NCBI RefSeq assembly: GCF_029525575.1
Contig: NZ_JAPDIA010000009.1
Location: 372,001 to 436,000, forward strand
DNA from: Cohnella rhizosphaerae
GTDB lineage: Bacteria; Bacillota; Bacilli; Paenibacillales; Paenibacillaceae
Direction of reading: 5' to 3'
DNA length: 64,000 nt
Under the pieces are notes generated by a model. The model saw nothing but the letters and a program-made list of their open reading frames with translations. It was not told the DNA's origin and did not search any database. The position numbers and the translations under genes are program-made. Position 1 is the first letter of the stretch. The number at the start of each line of letters is the position of its first letter. This document shows positions 1-12,398 of this stretch, piece after piece.

Positions 1-1
1 G

Positions 2-619
2 GCTGTCTTCCGGGCTGCTGCTGCATGCATGGACGGTGGAATCTCCGTGCATCCCGAGATTATGATTCCGCTTGTCGGCGACGCGAGCGAGCTGAGCCTG
101 CTGCGCGAACGGGTCGAACGTGCCGCGGATCGCGTGCTCGGCGAGGCTGGCATGAGCGCTTGCGGGTACAAGGTCGGTACGATGATCGAAGTGCCGCGCG
201 CCGCGCTGACGGCGGATCGCATCGCGGCCCATGCGGACTTCTTTTCCTTCGGCACGAACGACCTGACGCAGATGACCTATGGCTACAGCAGAGACGACGC
301 GGAGGGCGGCTTCATGTCGCACTACCTTGAGCAGAAGCTGCTGCCGCACAACCCGTTCCAGGTGCTCGATCCGGACGGCGTCGGGCAGCTCATCGAAATT
401 GCGGCGACGAAAGGGCGCTCGCGCAAGCCGGGCTTGAAGACGGGCATTTGCGGGGAGCATGGCGGAGACAAAGATTCGATCGCGTTCTGCCATCGCACGG
501 GACTCGATTATGTAAGCTGCTCGCCGTACCGCATTCCGATGGCGCGGATCGCGGCCGCGCAGGCGGCGATCGAAAGCGCGGCCGAGGAGAAGAAGAGCCG
601 GACCGTTCAGGCGATCTGA
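2..619 (+). CDS. ppdK: Pyruvate, phosphate dikinase, C-terminal part (cut by window edge)
   Basis: This is the last ~205 residues of PPDK, which interconverts pyruvate, ATP and phosphate with PEP, AMP and diphosphate in the cytoplasm. The frame is open from base 2, so the gene begins outside the window. The fragment belongs to the C-terminal PEP/pyruvate-binding TIM barrel. Typical motifs are PEIMIPLV, KVGTMIEVPRAAL, the FSFGTNDLTQMT segment that binds substrate and metal, and GICGEHGGD with the catalytic cysteine region. It ends normally at a TGA 138 bases before a CcpN-like regulator gene. That neighbourhood fits gluconeogenic control of PEP synthesis. Identification of the family is secure; nothing can be said about the missing N-terminal ATP-grasp domain. 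Confidence 0.95.
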   Translation, partial: AVFRAAAACMDGGISVHPEIMIPLVGDASELSLLRERVERAADRVLGEAGMSACGYKVGTMIEVPRAALTADRIAAHADFFSFGTNDLTQMTYGYSRDDAEGGFMSHYLEQKLLPHNPFQVLDPDGVGQLIEIAATKGRSRKPGLKTGICGEHGGDKDSIAFCHRTGLDYVSCSPYRIPMARIAAAQAAIESAAEEKKSRTVQAI

Positions 620-756
620 ATAGATATGGAAGAGAGGCGGGCAACCGGGCCGTAAAGGAAAATCGTCGAGATCGGGCGCCTTTGCGCGGAGGGGTGTGAT
701 GCGGGACGCGGATCGGTTACAATGGGGGAAAAGAGTCGTCCAGCCTGGAGGTTGCC

Positions 757-1410
757 ATGCTCGAACTATCAACGCGCCAGCTTGAGATCGTCGATCTGGT
801 TCGCAAGCGCGCGCCGATCACCGGCGAACAGATCGCGGAGGCGCTCGGCGTTACCCGCCCTTCGATCCGCTCGGATCTCGGCCTGCTGGCGATGCTGGGA
901 TACATCGACGCCAAGCCCAAGGTCGGCTACTTCCCGGCCGCCGCGTCCGGCGATGCCGGCTCGTCCGGGCAGGATGCCGTCCTGCGGATGCGCGTGAAGG
1001 AAGTGATGGGCGTGCCCGTCGTCCTCCGCGAGACGGCGACCGTCGGCGACGCCGTCGTCTCGCTTTTCCTCGAAAACGTCGGCAGCCTGATCGTCGTCGA
1101 TGCGTCGGGCTCGCTGACCGGCATCGTCTCCCGCAAGGATCTGCTTAAGGTCGCCGTCGGCAACGCGCACGCGGACGCCGTCGTCCTGGGCATGGTGATG
1201 ACCCGGTTCCCCAATATCGTCACCGTCGCGCCGGAAGATACGATCCTCGACGCGATGCGGAAGATGATTACGCACGAGGTAGACGGTCTTCCGGTCGTCC
1301 AAGCGCATCCGCACGGCGGAACGCCGGTCGCCGAAGTCGTGGGCCGGATTACGAAGACGACGATCCTTAAGCTGATCTACGAGGCTGCGCTATCGAGGGA
1401 AGTTCCCTGA
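757..1410 (+). CDS. ccpN: CcpN-like transcriptional regulator (HTH plus two CBS domains)
   Basis: A 217-residue regulator with an N-terminal winged helix-turn-helix (about residues 3-60, including the segment GEQIAEALGVTRPSIRSD) followed by two CBS domains (about 80-140 and 145-210) that normally sense adenine nucleotides. This arrangement is that of CcpN of Bacillus, a repressor of gluconeogenic genes during growth on glucose. Here it lies directly downstream of ppdK, a PEP-forming enzyme, which fits that role. The ATG at 757 is preceded by a GGAGG at 747-751. A TACAAT at 718-723 could be a -10 box but no good -35 is visible. It could instead be a paralogue of unknown target; the family call is firm, the exact orthology is inferred. 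Confidence 0.85.
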   Translation: MLELSTRQLEIVDLVRKRAPITGEQIAEALGVTRPSIRSDLGLLAMLGYIDAKPKVGYFPAAASGDAGSSGQDAVLRMRVKEVMGVPVVLRETATVGDAVVSLFLENVGSLIVVDASGSLTGIVSRKDLLKVAVGNAHADAVVLGMVMTRFPNIVTVAPEDTILDAMRKMITHEVDGLPVVQAHPHGGTPVAEVVGRITKTTILKLIYEAALSREVP

Positions 1411-1441
1411 AGCCATTCGAGCATCCGATCGGCAAGAGCCG

Positions 1442-1493
1442 GAGGCGATCATGCCGTCGCATAACGCGACGCGGATCGGCCTCTTTCTCTTTG
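1442..1493 (+). terminator. Likely rho-independent terminator after the CcpN-like gene
   Basis: A stem formed by GGAGGCGATC and GATCGGCCTC encloses an inner stem CGTCGC/GCGACG and is followed by a T-rich stretch (TTTCTCTTT). It separates the regulator gene from the LysE-family gene. Confidence 0.5.
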
Positions 1494-1536
1494 CCGGGAT
1501 CGTATTGCCTCATACAGAACGGAGAGAAACCGCATC

Positions 1537-2152
1537 ATGCCGCACGTCGTCATCAACGCCTTTCTCCTCGCGCTCGGACTCATTCTCCCGCTCGGGGCGC
1601 AAAACGTATTCGTCTTCAGCCAAGGAGCGCTGCAGCCTCGTTACGTCCGCGCGTTGCCGATCACGCTAACGGCTTCGGTCTGCGACACGCTGCTCGTCTC
1701 GCTCGCCGTATTCGGCTTGTCTGCAGTCGCGCTCGGCATCGGCTGGATCAAGACGTCGCTCGTTTCCGTCGGCGTGCTGTTTATGCTGTATATGGGTTGG
1801 GTCATCTGGCGGAGCAAGCCAAGGGCCGCGAACGGCGGACAGGCTGACCGGCTCGGCGCGTGGCGCCAGATCGCGCTGACCGCCTCGCTGTCGCTGCTTA
1901 ATCCGCATGCGATCATGGATACGGTCGGCGTCATCGGCACGAGCGCGCTGCGCTACGACGGCTGGGAGAAGTTCGTTTTTGCCGTCACCTGCATCGCCGT
2001 CTCGTGGCTGTGGTTCCACGGTCTGGCGCTCGCGGGCAGAATCGCGGGCCAAGCCGATCCCTCGGGCCGTTTCCTCCTCGCGCTGAATAAAATCTCCGCC
2101 CTGATCATGTGGGGGGGCGGCGATCTTTCTCGGACTGTCGCTGTTCGAGTAG
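1537..2152 (+). CDS. LysE/ArgO-family amino-acid exporter (one frame break)
   Basis: Inner-membrane exporter of the LysE/ArgO type, about 204 residues, with five to six hydrophobic segments. The family signature is visible in the first helix (LPLGAQNVFVFSQGAL) and in the LLNPHAIMDTVGVIG segment. The reading frame breaks in a run of seven G at 2111-2117. Removing one G gives the expected C-terminus AAIFLGLSLFE and a TAG at 2150-2152. The uncorrected frame runs on to 2184 with a tail unlike the family. A CGGAGAG ribosome site precedes the ATG. The substrate is probably a basic amino acid, but this cannot be read from the sequence. Confidence 0.87.
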
Positions 2153-2180
2153 GTCCGGGCTTCGGCCAACGCGCGCCCTC

Positions 2181-2260
2181 CTGATCGAAGGGGATACCGT
2201 TCAAACGGCGAAAAAGGGCGCGTTCCTGATCGAAGGGGATACCGTTCAAACGGCGAAAAA
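2181..2260 (+). repeat. Two copies of a 35-bp direct repeat, period 45 bp
   Basis: The sequence starting CTGATCGAAGGGGATACCGT occurs at 2181 and again at 2226, almost identical over 35 bases. Each copy contains the small inverted repeat CCGTTcaaACGG followed by a run of A. It lies just upstream of the LacI-family promoter region. Confidence 0.8.
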
Positions 2261-2279
2261 ACAGCCGATTGCGCGCGGT

Positions 2280-2295
2280 TATAATACGTGTTATA
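2280..2295 (+). promoter_or_regulatory. Operator-like palindrome overlapping a -10 box, upstream of LacI-family gene
   Basis: TATAATACGTGTTATA is nearly symmetric about its central ACGT (7 of 8 positions pair). Its first six bases are a consensus TATAAT -10 box. It lies 20 bases before the regulator ATG. A close match, CATAACACGTGTCATA, precedes the alpha-mannosidase at 3398. This suggests that the regulator controls itself and the mannosidase. Confidence 0.6.
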
Positions 2296-2315
2296 TTCAC
2301 GGTGAGGTGCGACTT

Positions 2316-3372
2316 ATGACAGGCAAAGGCAAGACGCCGAATATCGGCAAGCGAACGACGAGCTTCGACGTGGCCAAAGCCGCGGGCGTATCGCGAAGCC
2401 TCGTGTCCGCCGTCATCAACGGCACGCCGGGCATTGGCGTCGGACCTGAGACAAGAGCGAAGGTGCTTAAAGCGATCAAGGAGCTGAACTACCAGGTCGA
2501 CGCGCAGGCGCGGGCGATGAAGACCGGGCTCAGCCGGTGCGTGGCCGCGTTCGGCGACATGAAAAATCCGCTTTTCCTGCAGGTGCTCGAGGGCATGCAG
2601 AAGGCTTGCGCGGAGCGCGGCTACCACGTGCTGATCAGCGGTGAGAGCGAGGACGACCAGGACAGGCTGAACATGCTCGACTTGTACCGCCAGCGCAGAA
2701 TCGACGGGATCGTGACGCTCGACGTGACGGAATACGAGAGCGCCGCATGGATCGAGCGGGTCCGAGAGTCCTGCGTCCCTTACGTGTCCGTAGAAGGTTA
2801 TGCGAAGACGGATGGCGTCGCTTCCGTGCTCGCCGACTACCGCGACAGCATTCGTGAGGCGTTGGATTATTTGGGGGGCACGGCGGACCGTTATCCCGCG
2901 TACCTCGAAGCGTACGAAGAGGGGCCCGGGCTGAACTGGGCGGAGCGCGACCGCAAGGCGGCATACGAAGCATGGTGCCGGGAGAGAGGCTTTGCGCCCG
3001 TCATCCGCAGCTTTCACGTGGGCGACGAAGCGTGGCTCGGCCGGTACCTGGAAGAAGCGGCCGCCGGCGGCAACGAATTGCCGCCGATTCTGATCAACTG
3101 GTCCGTGGGCGCCGTGCCGCTGTACAAGGCGGCTTGGGAGAAGGGCATTCGGATCGGCGACCAGCTTGTTCTCATGGCGGGAGACAACACCCGCCGGAGC
3201 AACGCGTACATGACGCCGTCGCTTGCCTCGGTGGAGATCCCGTATGCCGAGATGGGGGGAGGAAGCGGTGCGCTTGCTGTTGGAGTCCCCGCAGGACGAG
3301 CCTGCCGCCAAGCGCTGGCTGCGTGCGTCGATCAGACCCGGGGACAGCGCTCCCGAGCGCTCACGCGGATGA
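2316..3372 (+). CDS. LacI/GalR-family transcriptional regulator (one frame break)
   Basis: About 351 residues: an N-terminal LacI-type helix-turn-helix (TTSFDVAKAAGVSRSLVSAV, about residues 10-35, plus the hinge helix) followed by a periplasmic-binding-protein-like effector domain. The ATG at 2316 follows GGTGAGG. The frame breaks in six G at 3254-3259. Removing one G continues as MGEEAVRLLLESPQDEPA and ends at a TGA at 3370-3372. Uncorrected, the frame runs by chance into the downstream mannosidase, so an apparent fusion should not be believed. The matching palindromes at 2280 and 3398 make the mannosidase its probable target. The effector is unknown, possibly a mannose-containing sugar. Confidence 0.88.
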
Positions 3373-3397
3373 CGACGCCGCTTTTTTTACGGAAGTG

Positions 3398-3413
3398 CAT
3401 AACACGTGTCATA
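3398..3413 (+). promoter_or_regulatory. Operator-like palindrome upstream of the alpha-mannosidase
   Basis: CATAACACGTGTCATA has a perfect ACACGTGT core and matches the palindrome at 2280-2295 at 13 of 16 positions. It lies just upstream of the GGAGGAGG ribosome site of the GH38 gene and downstream of the regulator stop codon. Confidence 0.6.
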
Positions 3414-3437
3414 ACTTATTGGAGGAGGTCTTCATTC

Positions 3438-6549
<3,112 letters not shown>

Positions 6550-6659
6550 CGAGATCAAGACGTTCCTTATTCGGCTGCGTTAAATTGACTTCCCTCGCTT
6601 GGGCGGGAACGAAATGCGAAGCTGACAGGTTGCTGCTGATTGAGACTATATCGTAAAGG

Positions 6660-6850
6660 AACAGGCACCGAAGTTGTTCTTACACGGAACTTCAGCGGTG
6701 GAACGGACTGCGCAACTGGCGAGTTTTGTTCCTAACCGGGACCGGCGAGGAGGCACGGCAGCGCGAACGGACAGGGCTGTTCCTGGTTGAGACCTGCGAG
6801 GCGCAATGCCGAGAGAACGGACACGTTTGTTCCTATCCGCGATTTCAGCG
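6660..6850 (+). repeat. Degenerate ~51-bp intergenic repeats (TTGTTCCT family)
   Basis: The element containing GTTCCT plus a weakly conserved GGGACC...GCGAGGAGGC recurs at about 6676, 6728, 6779 and 6829 (spacings 52, 51 and 50). The units resemble, in the reverse orientation, those of the long array at 62640-63375. No coding potential is credible here. Confidence 0.65.
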
Positions 6851-6864
6851 ATCAAACTTCCCTT

Positions 6865-6908
6865 GAAGAGGACCCCTCCCGCCGGTACGGGAGAGGGTCT
6901 TCTTCGCT
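6865..6908 (+). terminator. Possible terminator hairpin in the mannosidase/binding-protein spacer
   Basis: GAAGAGGACCCCTCCCG pairs, with small bulges, with CGGGAGAGGGTCTTCTTC across a CCGGTA loop and is followed by TTCTTCG. It lies about 310 bases past the mannosidase stop. The tail is only moderately T-rich. Confidence 0.4.
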
Positions 6909-7082
6909 TTGCGGCCTTCATCGCGCGCATACTTCCATCCGATTTGTGGGATACCATCATTCGTAGGCGCATTTCGCCGATTCGATTGCCGAAGCGCGGC
7001 ACGATCGATAGCGGCACGATCGATAAAATACAATTCTTTCGGCATATTCTATCAGATTCGACAAATTGTTTTGAAATAAAAC

Positions 7083-7111
7083 TTGCAAATCCGACTAACC
7101 CGATGTAATAT
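7083..7111 (+). promoter_or_regulatory. Likely sigma-A promoter of the oligopeptide-type ABC operon
   Basis: TTGCAA at 7083-7088 and TAATAT at 7106-7111 are separated by 17 bases; an overlapping TATAAT starts three bases later. The surrounding 100 bases are clearly AT-rich compared with the rest of the window. The site is 50 bases upstream of the binding-protein start. Confidence 0.55.
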
Positions 7112-7161
7112 AATCAAACTGTTACAAAAACAGATACAGAGATTTCGTGGAGGGTGAACCT

Positions 7162-8809
7162 ATGCTAAACCGCAACAAAAAACGATTTACCGGCATCGTC
7201 GTTCTTACGCTGCTCGCCATGCTCGCCAGCGCGTGCTCCGGCAACAACGCGAACAACGCTTCGCCAAGCGCCTCAGGCACCGCGTCCGCCGGCGCTTCGG
7301 CTTCCGGCTCGCAGCCGGCGGCGAGCGGCGAGGCCAAGGACGGCGGAAGCTTGATCGTCGCCGTCGCTTCGGACCCGGTCGTGCTGAACCCGAACTACGC
7401 CGGCGACCGCGTCAGCCTGACGATCGACCAAGCGCTCTACGCGCCGCTTTTTCAAGTGAACGAGGGCAAGAAGACGTTTTACCTGGCAGACAGCCTCGAT
7501 CTGTCCGAGGACAAGCTTACTTATACGCTGAAGCTGAAGAGCGGCCTCACCTGGCATGACGGCCAGCCGCTGACGGCGGACGACGTCGTGTTCACGATCG
7601 ACAAGATCCTCGACGAGTCCCAGAACAGCTTCCTGCGCGGCAACTTCATCATCGGCGGCAAGCCGATTCAAGCGGTGAAGGTCGACGACACGACGGTAGA
7701 GCTCAAGCTGCCGCAGGTCGCGCCAGGCTTCGAAGCGACGCTTGTACAGGTGTCCCCTATTCCGAAGCACATCTTCGAGAACGAAGCCAACATCGAGAAG
7801 AGCGACAAGAACAAAAAAACCTGTCGGCTCCGGCGCGTTCAAGTTCAAAGCGTACAAGACCGGCGAGTACTTGACGCTCGAACGCTTCGACGGCTACTTC
7901 GGCGGCAAGCCGCACCTTGATTCGATCACGTACCGGATCGCGAAAGATACGAACGCCGCGAACCTCGCGCTTCAAAACGGCGAGATCAACGTGAAGTATC
8001 TCGATCCGCAGGACGTGTCCACGATCGAAGCCACGGGCAACTTCGACATTCAGCCATATAGCGAAGGCCGTCTGGCATATATAATGTTTAACCAAAATAG
8101 CGACACGGGCGTCCTGAACAAGAAGGAAGTTCGCCAAGCGATCGCCTACGCGCTCAATCGCGAAGAGCTGATCCAAGTTGCGTATACGTCCGCCGAGTAT
8201 GCCGATCCGGCCCATTCGTTCCTGACGCCGGACGTGCTGTACCAGACGAACGACGTACCGACCTACGACAACGACGTCGCCAAGGCAAAGGAACTGCTGA
8301 AGACGGCCGGCGTGAGCAACCTGAAGCTGCGCTTTATCGTGCAAAGCGGCAACAAGGTGCAGGAAGCGATCTCCCTGTACGTGCAGCAGAAGCTGAAGGA
8401 CATCGGCATCACGATCGAGTTGAACAGCATGGATTCCTCGGCTTGGGTCGCGAAGTTCATCGATCCGAAGGCGACCGACTATGAACTGGCGATCACCGGC
8501 TACATCATGGGCTTCGATCCGGATGCGTACAGCATGCTGTTTACGTCCGACGGCTCGTCCAATTACTCGCACTACAAAAACGCCGAAGTAGACGCTCTGT
8601 TCAAGCAAGGCGCCGGCGAAGGCGACGCGACGAAGCGCGAAGCGATCTACAAGAACGTTCAGAAGATCATCGCGGAAGACGCGGCGATCTACCCGATCGC
8701 TTACACCAAGACGATCGTCGCCGTCGACAAGCGTTACGGCGGTCTTGACGAAGCCGTGCTGAAGCCGGTCGTCATTTTCGAAGATCCGTCCAAGCTCTAC
8801 CTCAAATAA
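7162..8809 (+). CDS. ABC transporter substrate-binding lipoprotein, family 5 (one frame break)
   Basis: About 548 residues. The N-terminus is a lipoprotein signal: a basic start, a hydrophobic stretch and the lipobox LASAC, with C at about residue 25. A Ser/Ala/Gly-rich linker follows. The rest is a type-5 solute-binding protein, as in oligopeptide, dipeptide and nickel importers (TYTLKLKSGLTWHDGQPLTA and a following DDVVFTIDKI). The frame breaks in seven A at 7813-7819. Removing one A gives DKNKKPVGSGAFKF and reads through to TAA at 8807-8809. The ATG at 7162 has GGAGGGTG. Two permeases and two ATPases follow. The ligand could be a peptide or an oligosaccharide, since family 5 members bind both. 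Confidence 0.9.
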
Positions 8810-8835
8810 GCGCTGTTGAATACCGGGCGTTCAAG

Positions 8836-8866
8836 AAAATAAGCTGGTTCGCCAGCTTATTTTTTT
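8836..8866 (+). terminator. Strong hairpin terminator/attenuator after the binding-protein gene
   Basis: A 12-bp perfect stem (AAAATAAGCTGG/CCAGCTTATTTT) with a TTCG tetraloop is followed by a run of T. It lies between the abundant binding protein and the first permease. It is therefore likely to reduce, but not stop, transcription into the membrane components. Confidence 0.85.
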
Positions 8867-8894
8867 GTACGTCCGTCCCGGGGGAGCGTACCGA

Positions 8895-9846
8895 ATGAGA
8901 CAACTCTTAATTAGAAGGCTCTTGCAGACGATACCGCTGCTGATATTCGTCTCGATCGTCTGCTTCGCGATGATCAAGCTGGCGCCGGGCGATCCGGTGC
9001 TGTCGTTCGTCACGCCGAACATGCACGCGGAGGACATCGCGCGGATTCGCCACAATCTCGGCTTGGACAAGCCGGCCTATATCCAGTACTTTTTTGTGGA
9101 TCAAGGAAGCGGTGACCGGCAATCTCGGCTACTCGCTCGTCAATCACCAGCCGGTCATGGACCAGATTCTGGACCGCTTGCCGGCGACTGCAGGGCTGAT
9201 GGGCGCCGCGCTTGCGCTCGCCGTGCTGTTGGCGATTCCGCTCGGCCTGCTGGCCGGCGCGAACCGCGGGCGCTGGATCGACAAGCTCGTCAACCTGGTC
9301 GCCTACGTCGGTATCTCGGTCCCGCTGTTCTGGCTCGCCATTTTGCTGATTTACTATTTCTCCATCCACCTGCACTGGCTCCCGAGCATGGGCATGCGCA
9401 CGATCGGCGTCCATAGCGCCCTCGACGTGCTGAAGCACGGCATCATGCCTTGCGTCGTGCTCGCGTTCAGCTTTCTCGCGATCTACGTCCGATACATCCG
9501 ATCCAGCACGATCGGCCAGCTGCGCGAGGATTACGTGCAAATTCAATATGCGTACGGCTCGACCAAGCGCATCGTGCTGGTGCGCCATGTGCTGAAGCAC
9601 GTGCTGCTGCCGATCATCACGCTGCTCGGCATGTCGATGGGCGAGCTGGTCGCGGGCGCCATCGTGACGGAGACGGTGTTCTCCTGGCCGGGCATCGGCT
9701 CGCTCGGCATGACGGCGGTCCGGGGCATGGATTATCCCGTCATCATGGGCATTACGCTGTTCTCCTCCATGATGCTCATCCTGGGCAATCTGGCCGCGGA
9801 TCTGCTGTACGGCGCAGCGGACCCCAGAATCAATTCGAAGAGGTGA
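8895..9846 (+). CDS. OppB/DppB-type ABC transporter permease (one frame break)
   Basis: About 316 residues with six membrane segments. It starts MRQLLIRRLLQTIPLLIF, the typical DppB N-terminus, and contains APGDPV and the cytoplasmic coupling loop around YAYGSTKRIVLVRHVLKH. Six T at 9090-9095 break the frame. Removing one T restores IQYFLWIKEAVTGNLGYS, which is the expected FxxWxxxxxxGDLG-like region. The stop is a TGA at 9844-9846, five bases before the second permease, so the two are translated together. The terminator hairpin at 8836 separates it from the binding protein. Confidence 0.9.
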
Positions 9847-9850
9847 ACCT

Positions 9851-10696
9851 ATGAACCGGAGCAAATGGCGAAGCGTCGCGGAGGAGCTGCGTTCGAGCGC
9901 ATTCGGCATCGCAGGCATCGTTATTCTTATCCTATTTACGGTTGCGGCCGCGCTGGCTTTCTTGTCCCCGCACGACCCGAACGCCTTGAACGCGCTCGAG
10001 CGCCTGAAGCCGCCGAGCGGCGCGCATTGGTTCGGGACGGACGACTACGGGCGCGACTACTTCACGAGAGCGCTGTACGGCGGCCGCGTCTCGCTGACCG
10101 TCGGCTTTGCGTCGATGATCCTCGCGACGGGCATCGGCGTCGTCGTCGGGGTCGTAAGCGGCTATTTCGGCGGATGGATCGACAACCTGCTCATGCGGCT
10201 CGTCGAAGTCGTCATGTCGATCCCGTCTTTTCTTATCCTGCTGCTGCTGAGCGTATTCCTGAAGCCCAGCGTCGGCAATCTGATCGTCATCATCTCGCTC
10301 CTCATGTGGATGAACATGGCCCGGATCGTCCGGGCGGAGACGATGTCGCTCAAGGAGCGGGAGTACGTGCTGTACGCGCGCGCGTCGGGCCAAGGTACCT
10401 TCGGCATCGTCCGCAGACACATCCTGCCCAATCTGATGCCGGTCGTCATCGTCGGGGCGACGAACAATATCGCGTCCGCGATCATGATGGAGTCGTCGCT
10501 CAGCTTTCTCGGCTTCGGCGTCCAGGCGCCGAACGCGACATGGGGCAGCATGCTGAACAACGCGCAGGGCCTGATCGCGCAGGCGCCTTATCTGGCGTTG
10601 TTCCCCGGCTTGTTCATCCTGCTCACGGTGCTCAGCTTCAACGTGCTGGGCGACATCCTGCGCGTCGGCTTCGAGCCGAAGCTGGTGAAGCGGTAG
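9851..10696 (+). CDS. OppC/DppC-type ABC transporter permease
   Basis: An intact 281-residue inner-membrane permease. The N-terminal OppC-type region is followed by the HWFGTDDYGRDYFTRALYGG motif of the DppC family, then about six membrane helices. The coupling loop contains ARASGQGTFGIVRRHILPN. It pairs with the upstream OppB-type protein, with four bases between them. Its own downstream ATPase genes are now 1.85 kb away because an insertion sequence has entered the spacer. Confidence 0.92.
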   Translation: MNRSKWRSVAEELRSSAFGIAGIVILILFTVAAALAFLSPHDPNALNALERLKPPSGAHWFGTDDYGRDYFTRALYGGRVSLTVGFASMILATGIGVVVGVVSGYFGGWIDNLLMRLVEVVMSIPSFLILLLLSVFLKPSVGNLIVIISLLMWMNMARIVRAETMSLKEREYVLYARASGQGTFGIVRRHILPNLMPVVIVGATNNIASAIMMESSLSFLGFGVQAPNATWGSMLNNAQGLIAQAPYLALFPGLFILLTVLSFNVLGDILRVGFEPKLVKR

Positions 10697-10756
10697 GGCG
10701 GGGTACAGGGTAAGGCGCGGGCGAAGGCGTGGTAGAAGGCAGGACAAGGCCAAGTT

Positions 10757-10881
10757 TCGGACACACGATCCGTTATTTTGTCGAAAATGCCGCTTTCTCG
10801 CGATTGGCGGACTGTAGAGCCGTTAAACGCGGATTTGTACACACAATTCGTTACGTTTGGAGCAAATAGCGTATCCTGAGT
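10757..10881 (+). repeat. Dispersed TAACGGC...GTCCG repeats, left part, interrupted by the insertion sequence
   Basis: Reverse-orientation copies of a ~22-base element (approximate consensus AATAACGGCNCCTGNGTCCG) lie near 10757-10778 and 10808-10826, with a partial copy near 10837. A forward copy begins at 10865. The insertion sequence sits inside the forward copy. Joined across the element, this copy and the next one at 12442 are exactly 51 bases apart. Confidence 0.65.
10873..10881 (+). repeat. Left copy of 9-bp target-site duplication
   Basis: ATCCTGAGT directly precedes the left inverted repeat of the insertion sequence. The same nine bases directly follow the right inverted repeat at 12399-12407. 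Confidence 0.9.
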
Positions 10882-12398
10882 CACTAGCGTTGCATTAAAA
10901 CTAACGCATTAAATTTAGCTCCAATTAATTACTATATTTTCCATTCCGTGTTACTTTTTCGTGGATAGGCATGAAAAAATCTCCTATTGTAGAGGTGTGT
11001 AGGTTGCAATCCGTACACCAATACAAAGGAGACCTGCGTCCTTGAGTGTAACGGATTCTACAACAATGCGTCAATGCTTGTCTATGTTGCCACTGGCCGA
11101 TTTCTCGGCTCCCTGTTTGGATTATCGCGTTCGCAAACTCCGATGTGCGAACTTGCTTAAAGTGTTTATCGCTGCCCAAATCTGCGGGTGGGACTCGCTT
11201 CGCCGAATCGAGCTGGAAATCGCGGCGGACCCTTTGCTGCAGCAGGAATTTGGTTGTGCAATCTCAGCTTCTCAACTTTGCCGGCGCATCGACGATTTTC
11301 TCAGCTGCGTGCTTGAGGCCCTCTTTCATGCCTTGCTTTCCCGTATTCATCACCACACGGTGCGGCAAAAGAAATGGCCTTCGGCTAAGCTCTACGCTGT
11401 CGATTCAACCAACCTGCGGTTGCCGCAGCAATTGGCCGACTGGACCTATGTGACTCGAAGCCGCAGCGGCGTTAAGGTGCACACACGCCTAGCCATTTTG
11501 CCGGATGGGAACTGCTTCCCAGATCGCATTGTACCGTCGACGGGCAATGTAAGCGACTATGAGGGCTCGGATCTGCTTGTCGTCGATCCCGATGCCACTT
11601 ACCTGCTGGATCGTGGCTACGTCTCCTACAAACGGATGGATCAGTGGCTCGAACGAGATTGCCACTTTGTTCTGCGGATCAACACGCACCACTTGGTTAA
11701 ACAAGTGCTCGAAGCGTATCCGACCGATGCAAGTGATCCGGGACTCTGCCGGGATGCCATTGTCTATCTGGGCGGCACTTTTCGATGGATGGAGCATCCC
11801 GTGCGGCTCGTCGAGTTTCGTGATGAAAAGGGACGCTTGTACCGAATCGCAACTTCCCGGTTTGATTTATCCGCTCGGGAAATCGCAGATTTATACCGGC
11901 AGCGATGGCAGGTTGAGCTTTTCTTTCGCTGGATGAAGCAGCATCTGAAGTTCGCCAAGCTCTACAGCTACAAGCCGCAAGCGGTTTGGAACCACATCTT
12001 GCTGGCCATGATTGCGTATAGCTTGATCTTTCTGCTGAAGATGCAAACCAAGGCGAACCAAACACCGTGGCAACTGTTGCGGCTGATACGTGTCTATGCG
12101 TTTCGAAGTTGGCGTGGCTTCCTGGAAGCCGCAAGCAAGGTGCCAAGAGGAAGGACCAAAGGTCGCCAAGCTCGTAAAACACCAGCTCCGCCGTTACAGC
12201 CGCAACACTGCGATGTGGCGCTAACGAAGCCGTCGAAAAGAAAAAGACGATAAAACCCAATTTTTGGATTTCGCAACCTACTTTATCTCACCTCTTCTCT
12301 TTTTGGAAAGTGGAGCGAAAAGGGGATGTAAAATTTTACGCTAAGAAACTTTTTGAGGGAAATGATTAATGTACGTCAGCGTTTATGCAACGCTAGTG
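10882..12398 (+). mobile_element. IS4-family insertion sequence, 1517 bp, complete
   Basis: The ends are CACTAGCGTTGCAT (10882-10895) and its exact reverse complement (12385-12398), and the similarity continues imperfectly inward to about 30 bases. The element is flanked by a 9-bp direct repeat ATCCTGAGT. It carries one transposase gene that fills most of its length, and its base composition is lower in GC than its surroundings. It splits the ABC importer operon between the second permease and the ATPase genes. The intact ends, gene and duplication point to a fairly recent insertion. Confidence 0.93.
11042..12253 (+). CDS. IS4-family DDE transposase
   Basis: A 403-residue transposase starting at a TTG (11042) nine to ten bases after AAAGGAG. 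The DDE catalytic core is visible. A first Asp lies in YAVDSTNLRL, a second in YLLDRGYVSY, and the Glu in the C-terminal Y-(2)-R-(3)-E-(6)-K signature YRQRWQVELFFRWMK, which defines the IS4 group. The C-terminal tail is basic (SKRKRR). The gene has no frame break, unlike many of its neighbours, and appears functional. It uses a lower-GC codon mix than the host genes, as expected for a transferred element. Confidence 0.93.
   Translation: MSVTDSTTMRQCLSMLPLADFSAPCLDYRVRKLRCANLLKVFIAAQICGWDSLRRIELEIAADPLLQQEFGCAISASQLCRRIDDFLSCVLEALFHALLSRIHHHTVRQKKWPSAKLYAVDSTNLRLPQQLADWTYVTRSRSGVKVHTRLAILPDGNCFPDRIVPSTGNVSDYEGSDLLVVDPDATYLLDRGYVSYKRMDQWLERDCHFVLRINTHHLVKQVLEAYPTDASDPGLCRDAIVYLGGTFRWMEHPVRLVEFRDEKGRLYRIATSRFDLSAREIADLYRQRWQVELFFRWMKQHLKFAKLYSYKPQAVWNHILLAMIAYSLIFLLKMQTKANQTPWQLLRLIRVYAFRSWRGFLEAASKVPRGRTKGRQARKTPAPPLQPQHCDVALTKPSKRKRR

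Noticed and set aside
6806..7108. 100-residue open frame in the spacer before the binding-protein gene
   Set aside because: No ribosome site, it runs through a hairpin and the AT-rich promoter of the next operon, and its composition is unlike coding sequence here.
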